A DNA stretch of 64,000 nucleotides, taken from positions 1,054,001 to 1,118,000 of the forward strand of contig NZ_VUOE01000001.1 in NCBI RefSeq assembly GCF_008386635.1, in the 5' to 3' direction. Both the position numbers and the translations under genes were made by a program. Shown here in pieces: positions 8,856-17,869 of this stretch. How positions within the stretch are numbered: the stretch's first letter is position 1; the number at the start of each line of letters is the position of its first letter. The notes below the pieces were generated by a model, which saw only the letters and a program-made list of their open reading frames with translations, ran no database searches and was not told where the DNA came from. The stretch comes from Maribacter flavus. GTDB lineage: Bacteria; Bacteroidota; Bacteroidia; Flavobacteriales; Flavobacteriaceae.

Positions 8856-10556
8856 ATGTGCCATACACATCACTCACCCCACAAAGGACTGGAACACGAT
8901 GGTCATGATAAAGAGCATCAAATATGGAGCCGTCGTTCCTTTTTACAGGCATTGGGAATCGCCGGTTCCGGTTCTATGTTATTGGGAGCCAATATGCTTA
9001 CCGCATCCTCTCCCTCCCCATTGACCGCAGGTATTGCCGCGGCGGAAACGGATAACATCCTAATTCTTATTAGACTGTCCGGAGGCAATGACGGTCTAAG
9101 TACCGTAATCCCCATTGAGCAATATGACAGCTATGCCAACGCAAGGCCCAATATCTACATCCCGGAAAGTAAAGTATTGAAACTGACGGATGAATTTGGT
9201 GTTCCATCTTACATGGGTGCCTTGGAGCCTATGTGGGGCAATGGCCAGTTTAAAGCTGTTCACGGAGTAGGGTATCAAAACCAAAGTCTCTCCCATTTTA
9301 CGGGTTCCGATATTTATGCGAATACTGATTTGACCACAACCGGTTTTAGTGGACTCAATACCGGATGGATGGGAAGACATTTCGAAAATATTTATCCCGA
9401 TTATTTGATAAACCCTCCCGCCGCTCCGGCAGCGATACAGATCGGGCAGTTTGGAAATTTGATTTTCCAAGGGGAGGAAACCAATTATGCCTTTGTGACC
9501 TCTAACGTGGAGCAACTACAGGAGATTGCAGAATCTGGCGTAGTTTATGGTTTGGACAATGCCCTCTTTAATGGCTGTATGTACGGGGACCAATTAAAGT
9601 TTTTAAGAGGGGTGGCGAATACAACCTATGAATATTCAGGTCTTATTCACGAAGCCTATGCGAGGGGCCAAAACCAAGTGGAATATCAGGATAACGGGTT
9701 TGCCCGTCAAATGGCCCTTTTGGCAAGATTGATAAAAGGCAATTTGGGCACCAAGGTATACATGGTATCGATGGGTGGTTTTGACACCCACGGCAATCAG
9801 CCTTTGGCACATGAGCGATTAATGACCAATCTATCCGTGGCCATCAATAATTTCTACGAGGATCTCGGGTTTACCCAACAGGACAATCAGGTATTGAGCA
9901 TGACCTTTTCAGAATTTGGCCGAAGAATTTTCGAAAACGGTTCCAACGGAACGGACCATGGAAAGGCGGCCCCTACCCTATTCTTTGGCTCGGGATTGAA
10001 CGGAAGTGCCTTTGTGGGAGACCATCCCACGTTGGACGACCCTGACGGAAGAGGCAACCTGGAATACACCATGGATTTCCGGGATTTGTATGCCACGGTG
10101 TTGGCCGAATGGTTGTGCGTGGACATTCCGCTGGTGGAACAACATCTTTTGGACCACCCCTACAATCCGGTGAATTTAGGCTTCAACTGTAGCGGTACTG
10201 ATTTCCCCGATATTGTTTACAGCGACGGTCCGGTAACCCCGCCAACACAACCCGGTGAGGAAGGAACAGATCCCGCAAACCCCGATCTATTGAACGCTAT
10301 AGTTCACAAACCTTTCTATCCTACGGATAGTACCCCACATATTTATCTGGAAATGCCGTTCTCGGCGCAGGTGGATATTCAATTGTACAATATTCTTGGA
10401 CAACACGTTGGTACCGTTTTTAACGAAATGATGCTAGAAGGGTCCACAGAGATCAACATACGAGAGCGCATGCCCAAACACCTATCATCCGGCAAGTACA
10501 TTTATCGCATAAGTGTACAGAACCAAAAGATGAGCAAGTCGGTTATGGTAGCGTAA
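8856..10556 (+). CDS. DUF1501 protein with Tat signal and T9SS-type C-terminal tail
   Basis: A 566-residue protein. Near residue 27 it has a twin-arginine signal (SRRSFLQALG followed by a hydrophobic stretch), then the DUF1501 (sulfatase-like) core with GGNDGLS, MVSMGGFDTHG and MTFSEFGRRI. A proline/glycine-rich linker near residue 465 leads to a C-terminal domain of about 80 residues of the type A Por secretion tail kind (IQLYNILGQHVG, GKYIYRI, final SVMVA). This predicts Tat export followed by type IX secretion to the surface. The substrate is unknown. A terminator follows. Confidence 0.88.
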   Translation: MCHTHHSPHKGLEHDGHDKEHQIWSRRSFLQALGIAGSGSMLLGANMLTASSPSPLTAGIAAAETDNILILIRLSGGNDGLSTVIPIEQYDSYANARPNIYIPESKVLKLTDEFGVPSYMGALEPMWGNGQFKAVHGVGYQNQSLSHFTGSDIYANTDLTTTGFSGLNTGWMGRHFENIYPDYLINPPAAPAAIQIGQFGNLIFQGEETNYAFVTSNVEQLQEIAESGVVYGLDNALFNGCMYGDQLKFLRGVANTTYEYSGLIHEAYARGQNQVEYQDNGFARQMALLARLIKGNLGTKVYMVSMGGFDTHGNQPLAHERLMTNLSVAINNFYEDLGFTQQDNQVLSMTFSEFGRRIFENGSNGTDHGKAAPTLFFGSGLNGSAFVGDHPTLDDPDGRGNLEYTMDFRDLYATVLAEWLCVDIPLVEQHLLDHPYNPVNLGFNCSGTDFPDIVYSDGPVTPPTQPGEEGTDPANPDLLNAIVHKPFYPTDSTPHIYLEMPFSAQVDIQLYNILGQHVGTVFNEMMLEGSTEINIRERMPKHLSSGKYIYRISVQNQKMSKSVMVA

Positions 10557-10581
10557 ACGGTTTCCCCACTATGCAACTTGA

Positions 10582-10620
10582 CCTTCGGTCGTACTATGGT
10601 ACGCCGAGGGTTTTTTGTTT
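10582..10620 (+). terminator. Rho-independent terminator after the DUF1800/DUF1501 pair
   Basis: CCTTCGG and a following CGTAC pair with GTACG and CCGAGGG around the loop TATG, with one bulged T and one G-T pair. The hairpin is followed directly by TTTTTTGTTT. It lies 26 bases after the DUF1501 stop codon. Confidence 0.8.
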
Positions 10621-10656
10621 TTTCCGTATCCGGCCCAACTAGGGATTAAAAATGGT

Positions 10657-10664
10657 TATTTTTG
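10657..10664 (+). promoter_or_regulatory. Probable -7 box of metG
   Basis: TATTTTTG matches TAnnTTTG and lies 19 bases before the metG ATG, giving a leader of roughly 13 bases. No TTG is visible at the -33 position, so the call rests on the -7 box and on its place directly after a terminator. Confidence 0.45.
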
Positions 10665-10682
10665 TGCCTTTAATTTAATCCG

Positions 10683-12791
10683 ATGACCAAAGCCATTACA
10701 CCCAAAAGATATACCGTTACGGCCGCCCTACCCTATACCAACGGACCTATACACATTGGCCATTTGGCCGGGGTCTACGTGCCTGCCGATATTTATACCC
10801 GATATTTACGCCTAACGGGCAAGGAGGTTGCCTTTGTCTGTGGAAGCGACGAACATGGCGTGGCCATTTCCATGAAAGCCAAGAAGGAAGGTGTTTCGCC
10901 CAAGAATGTCATCGACAAATACCACGGTATCATAAAAAAATCCTTTGCGGATTTTGGCATTTCCTTTGACAATTATTCCAGGACATCGGCAGCGGTCCAC
11001 CACGAAACGGCATCGGGATTCTTCAAAAAATTATATGAACAAGGAGATTTCATAGAGGAAACTACCGCCCAATTATACGACGAGGAAGCGAAACAGTTTT
11101 TGGCCGACCGATTTGTAATCGGCACCTGTCCAAAATGCGGTAATGAGGAAGCTTATGGGGATCAATGTGAAAATTGCGGTTCCTCCCTGAATGCCACCGA
11201 TTTAATCAATCCAAAATCCACCATAACGGGCACGACACCCACCACAAAGGAAACTACCCATTGGTTTTTGCCCTTGGACCGTTATGAGGACTTTTTAAGG
11301 GATTGGATCTTAAAAGGCCATAAGGACGATTGGAAACCCAACGTCTATGGACAATGTAAATCTTGGATCGATGGGGGTCTGGAACCCCGCGCCGTCACTC
11401 GGGACCTGGACTGGGGCATTCCCGTCCCCGTAAAAGGAGGTGAAGGCAAAGTTTTGTACGTCTGGTTCGATGCCCCTATTGGCTACATCTCCTCCACCAA
11501 GGAATGGGCCCAAAGGGAGGGAAAGGACTGGAAACCTTACTGGCAGGACAAGGACACCAAATTGGTGCATTTCATTGGAAAAGACAATATTGTTTTCCAC
11601 TGCATTATTTTCCCTGCCATCCTTAAGGCGCACGGGAATTATATCCTGCCGGAAAATGTCCCCGCAAACGAATTCCTGAATCTGGAAGGAAACAAGCTTT
11701 CCACCTCCAAAAACTGGGCCGTATGGCTGCAAGAATACTTGGAGGATTTTCCCGGGATGCAAGATGTGCTTCGATACACCTTAACGGCCAATGCCCCGGA
11801 AACAAAGGATAACGATTTTACCTGGAAGGACTTTCAGGCTAGGAACAACAATGAGCTGGTGGCCATTTTTGGGAATTTTGTGAACCGTGTCATAGTGCTA
11901 ACAAATAAGTACTATGAAGGGGAAATACCTGCTCCAAGTACCCTTTTGGAAGCGGATAGTGAAACCCTGAGCGAACTCAAAAAATTTCCGGAGATTATCT
12001 CCAATTCCTTGGAGCGCTACCGCTTTAGGGAAGCAGGCCAGGAGTTGATGAATCTTGCCCGCTTGGGCAATAAATATTTAGCCGATGCAGAACCCTGGAA
12101 AGTCATTAAAGAAGACGAGGAGCGTGTAAAAACAATTATGTATGTGGCTTTGCAAATTGCCGCTGGATTGGCGGTTTTGAGCGAACCGTTTTTACCGTTC
12201 ACTTCGGATAAGCTTAAGAAAATACTCAATGTCGCTTTGGCTCCGCTTAGCGACCCAAAATCGGAGACTGAGGGTAGTCGAAGTCTCATTTGGAGCAGCG
12301 TTTCCCAAAATGAGAACCTGTTACCCCCCGGACACAAAATAGGCCAATCCGAACTTTTGTTCCGAAAAATAGAGGATGCCGAGATACAGGCACAATTAGA
12401 GAAGCTAGAGGCCACTAAAAAAGCCAATCAACAAGAAAACAAAGCCCTTATGCCACAAAAAGATACGATTACCTTTGACGATTTCTCCAAACTGGACATG
12501 CGCGTAGGCACCATAGTGGAAGCCGAAAAAATGCCTAAAGCCAAAAAGTTATTGGTTTTAAAAGTAGATACAGGTTTAGATGTCAGAACCATAGTTTCGG
12601 GTATTTCCGAAAGTTTTATCCCAGAAGAAATTATCGGTAAAAAAGTGACCGTTCTTATCAATTTGGCACCCAGGGCCCTGCGTGGCGTGGAAAGCGAAGG
12701 AATGATTTTGATGACGGAAAACAAGGATGGGAAATTGGTGTTTGTAAACCCTGACGAAGAAGGAGTTGGTAATGGGTTAGCCATTAGCTAA
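10683..12791 (+). CDS. metG: Methionyl-tRNA synthetase
   Basis: A 702-residue enzyme that charges tRNA-Met with methionine. The HIGH motif is HIGH within [10 protein letters not shown] near residue 22. The zinc knuckle has two CxxC pairs (CPKCG and CENCG) near residues 145-165. The KMSKS loop is KLSTS within GNKLSTSKN near residue 340. The C-terminal 110 residues form an EMAP-like tRNA-binding domain ([16 protein letters not shown]). Around residues 525-540 the protein contains a serine/acid-rich insertion ([12 protein letters not shown]) encoded by a dispersed repeat. It stands alone between a terminator and tex. Confidence 0.97.
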   Translation: MTKAITPKRYTVTAALPYTNGPIHIGHLAGVYVPADIYTRYLRLTGKEVAFVCGSDEHGVAISMKAKKEGVSPKNVIDKYHGIIKKSFADFGISFDNYSRTSAAVHHETASGFFKKLYEQGDFIEETTAQLYDEEAKQFLADRFVIGTCPKCGNEEAYGDQCENCGSSLNATDLINPKSTITGTTPTTKETTHWFLPLDRYEDFLRDWILKGHKDDWKPNVYGQCKSWIDGGLEPRAVTRDLDWGIPVPVKGGEGKVLYVWFDAPIGYISSTKEWAQREGKDWKPYWQDKDTKLVHFIGKDNIVFHCIIFPAILKAHGNYILPENVPANEFLNLEGNKLSTSKNWAVWLQEYLEDFPGMQDVLRYTLTANAPETKDNDFTWKDFQARNNNELVAIFGNFVNRVIVLTNKYYEGEIPAPSTLLEADSETLSELKKFPEIISNSLERYRFREAGQELMNLARLGNKYLADAEPWKVIKEDEERVKTIMYVALQIAAGLAVLSEPFLPFTSDKLKKILNVALAPLSDPKSETEGSRSLIWSSVSQNENLLPPGHKIGQSELLFRKIEDAEIQAQLEKLEATKKANQQENKALMPQKDTITFDDFSKLDMRVGTIVEAEKMPKAKKLLVLKVDTGLDVRTIVSGISESFIPEEIIGKKVTVLINLAPRALRGVESEGMILMTENKDGKLVFVNPDEEGVGNGLAIS
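12264..12287 (-). repeat. Short dispersed palindromic repeat inside metG
   Basis: On the minus strand the core is CTTCGACTACCCTCAG (12268-12283), flanked by the inverted arms GAGACT/AGTCTC (12264-12269 and 12282-12287). A 15-of-16 match to the core occurs on the plus strand inside tex at 13423-13438. The reading frame of metG stays open through it. Confidence 0.65.
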
Positions 12792-12818
12792 AAATTTAAA
12801 TTCATATTTATTTGATTT

Positions 12819-14984
12819 ATGAAGGATACCAATAATTACAATTTGGTCAAATACATCATGCTTCATTCGAAGCTATCAGAAAAATCCATCCATAACACGG
12901 TTGACCTATTAAACCAAGATTGTACCGTCCCTTTTATATCTCGCTACAGGAAGGAAGCAACAGGTGGATTGGACGAAGTACAGATTGGTAGTATCGTTCA
13001 GTTCAAGGAACAATTTGAGGCCCTTGAAAAACGCAAAAGCGCTATTATAAAATCGGTAGAGGAACAAGACCTGTTAACGCCAGAGTTAAAATCCAAATTT
13101 GAATCCGCCGAGGATTTGACCCAATTGGAAGACCTCTACCTTCCCTTCAAAAAAAGCAAAAAGACCAAGGCAGAGGTAGCCCGAAAACAAGGGTTGGAAC
13201 CCTTGGCCAAAATTATCATGGCCCAACGTACGGACGACATTGAGTTCTTGGCATCCAAATACCTGGGTCCCGAGATACAAAACGAAGACGAAGCCCTGGA
13301 GGGTGCACGACACATTATTGCCGAGTGGATCAATGAACGCACCGACATTAGAAATATGATCCGGAACCAGTTGGAACGGTTTGCGTTGATTACCACAAAA
13401 GTGGTTTCGGCGATGAAGGATGCTTCGACTACGCTCAGCACAAGTGAAAAATCTCAAAAATACCGGGATTATTTTGACTGGAGCGAACCTTTGAACCGTT
13501 GTACATCGCACCGGTTATTGGCCATTTTACGGGCGGAATCGGAAAAAATCATCCGAGTAAAAATAGAACTGGACGATGAGCGGTTACTGGAACGCATCGA
13601 GAACAAAATCATCAAAACCAACAATGCCTGTTCTGAAAACATTGAATTGGCCATTGCCGATGCCTATAAACGTTTATTGTTTCCTTCACTCTCAAATGAA
13701 CTGTTGAAAAACGCCAAGGAAAAGGCAGATGACGAAGCAATCGCCGTTTTCTCCAAAAACCTACGCCAGTTGTTGTTGGGGGCTCCTTTGGGCGAAAAAC
13801 GAATTTTAGCGATTGACCCAGGTTTTAGGACCGGTTGTAAAGTGGTTTGTCTGGACGAACTAGGGAACCTTATGCATAATGAAACCATATATCCCCATGC
13901 CCCACAGAACGATGTTACCGGAGCTATCAAAAAATTAAGTTCCCTGGCCGATGCCTATAAAATTGAGGCCATTGCCATTGGAAATGGAACCGCATCCAGG
14001 GAAACGGAACGATTGGTAAAAAAAGTGGCATTTAAAAATCCCATCGAGGTTTTCGTGGTCAGCGAGGCCGGGGCTTCCATCTACTCGGCTTCGAAAATTG
14101 CCCGTGAAGAATTTCCCAATTACGATGTTACCGTACGTGGAGCCATTTCCATAGGTAGGCGCTTGGCGGACCCTTTGGCCGAATTGGTAAAAATTGACCC
14201 CAAGTCCATTGGCGTGGGGCAATACCAGCACGATGTGGACCAATCAAAATTGAAGAAATCCTTGGATACCGTGGTGGAAAGCTGTGTGAATTCCGTTGGG
14301 GTGAACATCAACACGGCAAGTGTCCCCCTGTTAAGTTACGTATCCGGTATTGGGCCAAAACTCGCCGAAAACATCGTGGCCCATAGAACGGCCCATGGAC
14401 CATTTGGGAGTCGGAAGGAAATTATGGAGGTTCCCCGTTTAGGCGGAAAAGCCTTTGAACAGGGCGCTGGATTTCTTCGGATAAAGGATGCCGAAAATCC
14501 CTTGGACGATTCCGCCGTACACCCGGAAAGCTATTCCATCGTACAAAAAATGGCATCGGACAAAAAGAAGGGAATATCTGAACTTATTGGAAACAAGGCC
14601 CTCCTGAAGGAAATCGATCTCAAAAAATACTGCACTGATACCATTGGCCTCCCCACTTTGGAGGATATTCTTTCCGAATTGGAAAAACCCGGACTCGACC
14701 GTCGCGAAAAGGCCAAGGTGTTCACTTTCGACCAAAACATCAAAACCATATCGGATCTGCGGGACGGACAGTTGTTGCCTGGCATCGTGAACAACATTAC
14801 CAATTTTGGGTGTTTTGTGGACATCGGCATCAAGGAAAGCGGCCTTATCCATGTTTCCAACCTTTCTGATAGCTTCGTAAAGGACGTAAATGCCCATGTA
14901 AGCCTTCATCAGCAGGTTATCGTAAAGGTATTGTCCGTCGATATTCCTAGAAAAAGGATACAATTGAAGCTGCACAAAGGCTAG
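12819..14984 (+). CDS. tex: Tex family transcription accessory protein with S1 domain
   Basis: A 721-residue nucleic-acid-binding protein of the Tex family. The N-terminal helical domain has the typical PFISRYRKEATGGLDE near residue 38. A YqgF-like RNase fold follows (LAIDPGFRTGCKV near residue 330), then a helix-hairpin-helix region (SYVSGIGPKLAENIV near residue 510) and a C-terminal S1 RNA-binding domain (LLPGIVNNITNFGCFVDIG near residue 650). Tex proteins affect transcription and toxin expression in several bacteria; the mechanism is incompletely known. Near residue 203 the repeat-encoded segment DASTTLSTSE interrupts the family pattern. Confidence 0.93.
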   Translation: MKDTNNYNLVKYIMLHSKLSEKSIHNTVDLLNQDCTVPFISRYRKEATGGLDEVQIGSIVQFKEQFEALEKRKSAIIKSVEEQDLLTPELKSKFESAEDLTQLEDLYLPFKKSKKTKAEVARKQGLEPLAKIIMAQRTDDIEFLASKYLGPEIQNEDEALEGARHIIAEWINERTDIRNMIRNQLERFALITTKVVSAMKDASTTLSTSEKSQKYRDYFDWSEPLNRCTSHRLLAILRAESEKIIRVKIELDDERLLERIENKIIKTNNACSENIELAIADAYKRLLFPSLSNELLKNAKEKADDEAIAVFSKNLRQLLLGAPLGEKRILAIDPGFRTGCKVVCLDELGNLMHNETIYPHAPQNDVTGAIKKLSSLADAYKIEAIAIGNGTASRETERLVKKVAFKNPIEVFVVSEAGASIYSASKIAREEFPNYDVTVRGAISIGRRLADPLAELVKIDPKSIGVGQYQHDVDQSKLKKSLDTVVESCVNSVGVNINTASVPLLSYVSGIGPKLAENIVAHRTAHGPFGSRKEIMEVPRLGGKAFEQGAGFLRIKDAENPLDDSAVHPESYSIVQKMASDKKKGISELIGNKALLKEIDLKKYCTDTIGLPTLEDILSELEKPGLDRREKAKVFTFDQNIKTISDLRDGQLLPGIVNNITNFGCFVDIGIKESGLIHVSNLSDSFVKDVNAHVSLHQQVIVKVLSVDIPRKRIQLKLHKG
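13421..13440 (+). repeat. Short dispersed repeat inside tex
   Basis: The core CTTCGACTACGCTCAG (13423-13438) is flanked by the 4-base inverted arms TGCT/AGCA. It is the same element as the one in metG but in the opposite orientation. On the minus strand it encodes the peptide MLSVVEAS, which is a common spurious ORF start in Bacteroidota genomes. The tex frame is not broken. Confidence 0.65.
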
Positions 14985-14999
14985 GATTTAAAAAGAGTT

Positions 15000-15956
15000 T
15001 TAGTTCTGCGCCCGGAACAAGCGGTCGTTGATGCTACTGCCCAAGCCTTTTTCCGGAAAACGTTCGGCAAGGATCAAATCCAGACCGCTCGCATCCAAGA
15101 TATGCATGGCCTCAAAAAGGGACGTGGCCGCCTCTTCCATTTGTTTGTTTTGCGATAGGGTGATGACCTTGGTAGCAGATGGAAAGTCTTCCTGGTAGAA
15201 TGATAGAACTCCCACTTTCTTATGTGGATTATTCTTTAATTCCTCTCTAATATTATCACAAACCAGTAAAGGGGTTCTGGGAGAATAGTGTTTTAGCAGC
15301 ATGCCAGGGGCTTCCGGAAATGTTTCATTTTCTGTGGAAACCTTTAGTTCGCCAACGACAGCCTCAATGGCCTCCTTTGGAATGCCTCCTTTTCGGTATA
15401 AAATAGGGGTCTCCCCTTTAAATCCTACGATGGTGGATTCCAAACCAACCTGACAAGGACCACCATCCAAAATAGCTGGAATTCGGTCACCAAAATAGTC
15501 CCACACATGTTGGGCAGAGGTTGGACTCACCCGAGTAAAGGGATTGGCACTGGGGGCCGCCAAGGGAAATGGCAAGCCTTTTAAAAGTTCTTGCGTCAAC
15601 GGGTGATTTGGCATTCGCACCCCCACGGTAGGCTTGCCACCGGTAATGATTTCAGGCACTATATCCTGCTTGGGCAATATCAAGGTTAGAGAACCCGGCC
15701 AAAAAGCCTCTGCCAATTCATAGGCCTTTTGGGGAATATCCTTCGCCAAAATGGACAACTGCTCCATTTGGTGGATATGAACGATCAAGGGATTGAAAGC
15801 AGGCCGGCCCTTCATCTCAAAAATGCGCTTTACCGCCATACTGTCCAAGGCATTTGCCGCCAATCCATACACCGTCTCGGTGGGGATGGCTACTAGGTGC
15901 CCTTCCCTTAAAAGTGCCTGGCATTTTTCAATAGCCGTAGTTATTGAGGTCTTCAT
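15000..15956 (-). CDS. L-threonylcarbamoyladenylate synthase (Sua5/YwlC type)
   Basis: About 318 residues. The enzyme makes threonylcarbamoyl-AMP from threonine, bicarbonate and ATP for the t6A37 modification of tRNA. The N-terminal YrdC domain shows GHLVAIPTETVYGLAANA near residue 18, KGRPAFNPLIVHI near 50 and PSANPFTRVSPTSA near 140. The C-terminal domain of about 100 residues with SPRTPLLV is the Sua5 extension. The ATG at 15956 is preferred over the upstream TTG at 15965 because a -7 box lies just beyond it. The gene converges on tex with 15 bases between the stops. Confidence 0.92.
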   Translation of the reverse strand: MKTSITTAIEKCQALLREGHLVAIPTETVYGLAANALDSMAVKRIFEMKGRPAFNPLIVHIHQMEQLSILAKDIPQKAYELAEAFWPGSLTLILPKQDIVPEIITGGKPTVGVRMPNHPLTQELLKGLPFPLAAPSANPFTRVSPTSAQHVWDYFGDRIPAILDGGPCQVGLESTIVGFKGETPILYRKGGIPKEAIEAVVGELKVSTENETFPEAPGMLLKHYSPRTPLLVCDNIREELKNNPHKKVGVLSFYQEDFPSATKVITLSQNKQMEEAATSLFEAMHILDASGLDLILAERFPEKGLGSSINDRLFRAQN

Positions 15957-15962
15957 GGGGAC

Positions 15963-15970
15963 CAAAGGTA
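15963..15970 (-). promoter_or_regulatory. Probable -7 box of the Sua5-type gene
   Basis: The minus strand reads TACCTTTG, matching TAnnTTTG. It ends only 6 bases before the ATG at 15956, so the transcript would be leaderless or nearly so. No -33 TTG is obvious. Confidence 0.4.
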
Positions 15971-15983
15971 ACTAAGGTTTCCC

Positions 15984-15991
15984 TATTTTTG
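15984..15991 (+). promoter_or_regulatory. Probable -7 box of the deacetylase-like gene
   Basis: TATTTTTG on the plus strand lies 18 bases before the ATG at 16010. Together with the minus-strand box at 15963-15970 it forms a compact divergent promoter pair within 30 bases. Confidence 0.4.
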
Positions 15992-16009
15992 CACATTGAC
16001 AGTCCATCG

Positions 16010-16912
16010 ATGCTGAAAATCGCCTACCACCCCATTTATAATCATCCATTACCGGAAGGCCATCGGTTCCCGATGATCAAATACGAACTGTTACCCAAGC
16101 AGCTTTTGTATGAAGGGACTTGTACCGATGAAAATTTCTTTGCCCCGGAAATCCCAAATGACAAGTACATCGTTGCCGCCCATGATGCCGAATATTTTTA
16201 TGACCTCCTAAACCTTAAAATTCCTCATAAGGAGGCCCGAAAAATTGGATTTCCACTGGACGAGAATTTGGTGGAACGGGAGCGGATCATAGCCGATGGC
16301 ACTATGAAAGCCTGTGAATATGCCCTACAATATGGTGTTGCCATGAACATTGCAGGAGGTACCCATCATGCCTATAGCAATCGCGGAGAGGCCTTTTGCA
16401 TGTTGAACGATCAGGCCATAGGTGCACGATATTTACAGTCCAAAAACTTGGCAAACCGCATACTGATCGTGGATTTGGACGTACATCAAGGAAACGGTAC
16501 GGCGGAAATTTTTCAAAACGATGCTTCCGTGTTTACCTTTTCCATGCACGGTTCAGGGAATTACCCCTTTAAAAAGGAGGTATCGGATTTGGATATTTCG
16601 TTGGAAAAAGGAACTAACGACGAAGAATATCTCTCCATTCTAAAGGATACCCTGCCCGGGCTGATAGAAAAACATCGGCCTGATTTTATATTCTATCTCT
16701 GCGGGGTGGATGTGTTGGAAACCGATAAACTAGGAACCCTGGCCCTAAGCTTAAACGGTTGCAAACAACGTGACGAATTTGTCCTAAAGACCTGCAAAGA
16801 ACATGGAATTCCGGTCCAATGTAGTATGGGAGGAGGGTATTCCATGGAAATCAAAACCATTATTGAGGCACACGCCAATACGTTTAGACTAGCTACCGTT
16901 ATTTTTACCTGA
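16010..16912 (+). CDS. Histone deacetylase-like (acetoin utilization family) hydrolase
   Basis: About 300 residues of the class II deacetylase/arginase-like fold. These zinc enzymes remove acetyl groups from lysine or polyamines. Catalytic features are visible: the HH pair in GGTHHAYSNRGEA, the zinc ligands in DLDVHQGNGTAEIF (Asp and His), and the third Asp in GVDVLETDKLG. The ATG at 16010 is chosen because residues from an earlier in-frame start at 15944 do not fit the family and overlap the divergent promoter. The substrate is unknown. Confidence 0.88.
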   Translation: MLKIAYHPIYNHPLPEGHRFPMIKYELLPKQLLYEGTCTDENFFAPEIPNDKYIVAAHDAEYFYDLLNLKIPHKEARKIGFPLDENLVERERIIADGTMKACEYALQYGVAMNIAGGTHHAYSNRGEAFCMLNDQAIGARYLQSKNLANRILIVDLDVHQGNGTAEIFQNDASVFTFSMHGSGNYPFKKEVSDLDISLEKGTNDEEYLSILKDTLPGLIEKHRPDFIFYLCGVDVLETDKLGTLALSLNGCKQRDEFVLKTCKEHGIPVQCSMGGGYSMEIKTIIEAHANTFRLATVIFT

Positions 16913-17037
16913 ATACCGCAAAATAATATAATGACTCAAGTGCTCTCAAAATTAACTCGGTATGGGTCAAGCTTTTTATTTTTATGGCATATGTGAAAAT
17001 AAATTTTTTAATAGTTTTAAAATCTTAAACGTTTATT

Positions 17038-17868
17038 TTGAAATACTTTCTTTTAATAACTCTATCCATATCCCTGTATTCAAATGCCCAGATTAAGCCT
17101 GTGGACACTGTGAATACCCGATGGAAAATGTTCACCTACGATATGGGCAACATATTCAAGGGGGTTGGCCACTCCTATTCCAGACCATTTCATTGGAAAG
17201 GGGAGCAATGGGCGGATTTTGGTGCCGTGGTGGGTGGAACGGGATTTGTGTATCTTTTTGATGACAATACCTCACGGTTTATAAGAAACAATCGCGAAGG
17301 TGTGCCCAAGTGGATACGGGATTATGGGGAAACCTATGGGAATCCAGAGAACAATTACTTGGCGACTTCAGGTGTCTATTTTACAGGATTGATCCTTAAA
17401 AATGAAAAATTGCGTCGTACGGGCGTACTATTGGTAGCATCGGCGACTTCGGCCGGATTATTGCAACAAGTACTGAAGTCCGCAGTAGGGCGGGCAAGAC
17501 CACTAGCAGAATTGGGAAAAGACACCTTTGATCCCTTTAATCCTAGTAGGAACTTTCATTCATTCCCATCCGGTCATGCCATTTTGGCCTTTACAAATGC
17601 ATACGCGATCGCCAAACAATTTAAAAATCCTTGGCTCAAGGCCGGTATCTATACTGTAGGTGCCATTCCAGGAATATCCAGGGTCTGGGACGGACAACAC
17701 TGGCTGAGCGATATGGTATTTGCTTTCGCCATTAGCATCGCCACAGTGGAGTCCATAGATCGTTATCTGGATTCCAAATACGATCAAAAATACAATGACC
17801 ATGATAAAAATGTAAGTTGGAACCTGACGTTTGGTCCGGGGCAAATTGGACTTAACTTACAGTTCTAG
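17038..17868 (+). CDS. PAP2 superfamily phosphatase, exported
   Basis: A 276-residue protein starting with TTG, which gives a clean signal peptide (MKYFLLITLSISLYSNAQ). The PAP2/vanadium haloperoxidase motifs are in order: KSAVGRARP near residue 152, SFPSGHA near 181 and SRVWDGQHWLSD near 225. Family members dephosphorylate undecaprenyl pyrophosphate, phosphatidic acid or similar lipids; the true substrate is not evident. It converges on the symporter gene, with only 1 base between the stop codons. Confidence 0.88.
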   Translation: MKYFLLITLSISLYSNAQIKPVDTVNTRWKMFTYDMGNIFKGVGHSYSRPFHWKGEQWADFGAVVGGTGFVYLFDDNTSRFIRNNREGVPKWIRDYGETYGNPENNYLATSGVYFTGLILKNEKLRRTGVLLVASATSAGLLQQVLKSAVGRARPLAELGKDTFDPFNPSRNFHSFPSGHAILAFTNAYAIAKQFKNPWLKAGIYTVGAIPGISRVWDGQHWLSDMVFAFAISIATVESIDRYLDSKYDQKYNDHDKNVSWNLTFGPGQIGLNLQF

Positions 17869-17869
17869 A

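Noticed and set aside
13136-13441. Minus-strand frame starting MLSVVEAS inside tex
   Set aside because: This start is produced by the short dispersed repeat, a usual artefact in Bacteroidota genomes; the tex frame on the other strand is clearly the coding one.
14439-14975. Minus-strand frame of 178 codons opposite the tex 3' end
   Set aside because: Opposite the helix-hairpin-helix and S1 domains of tex, no independent evidence.
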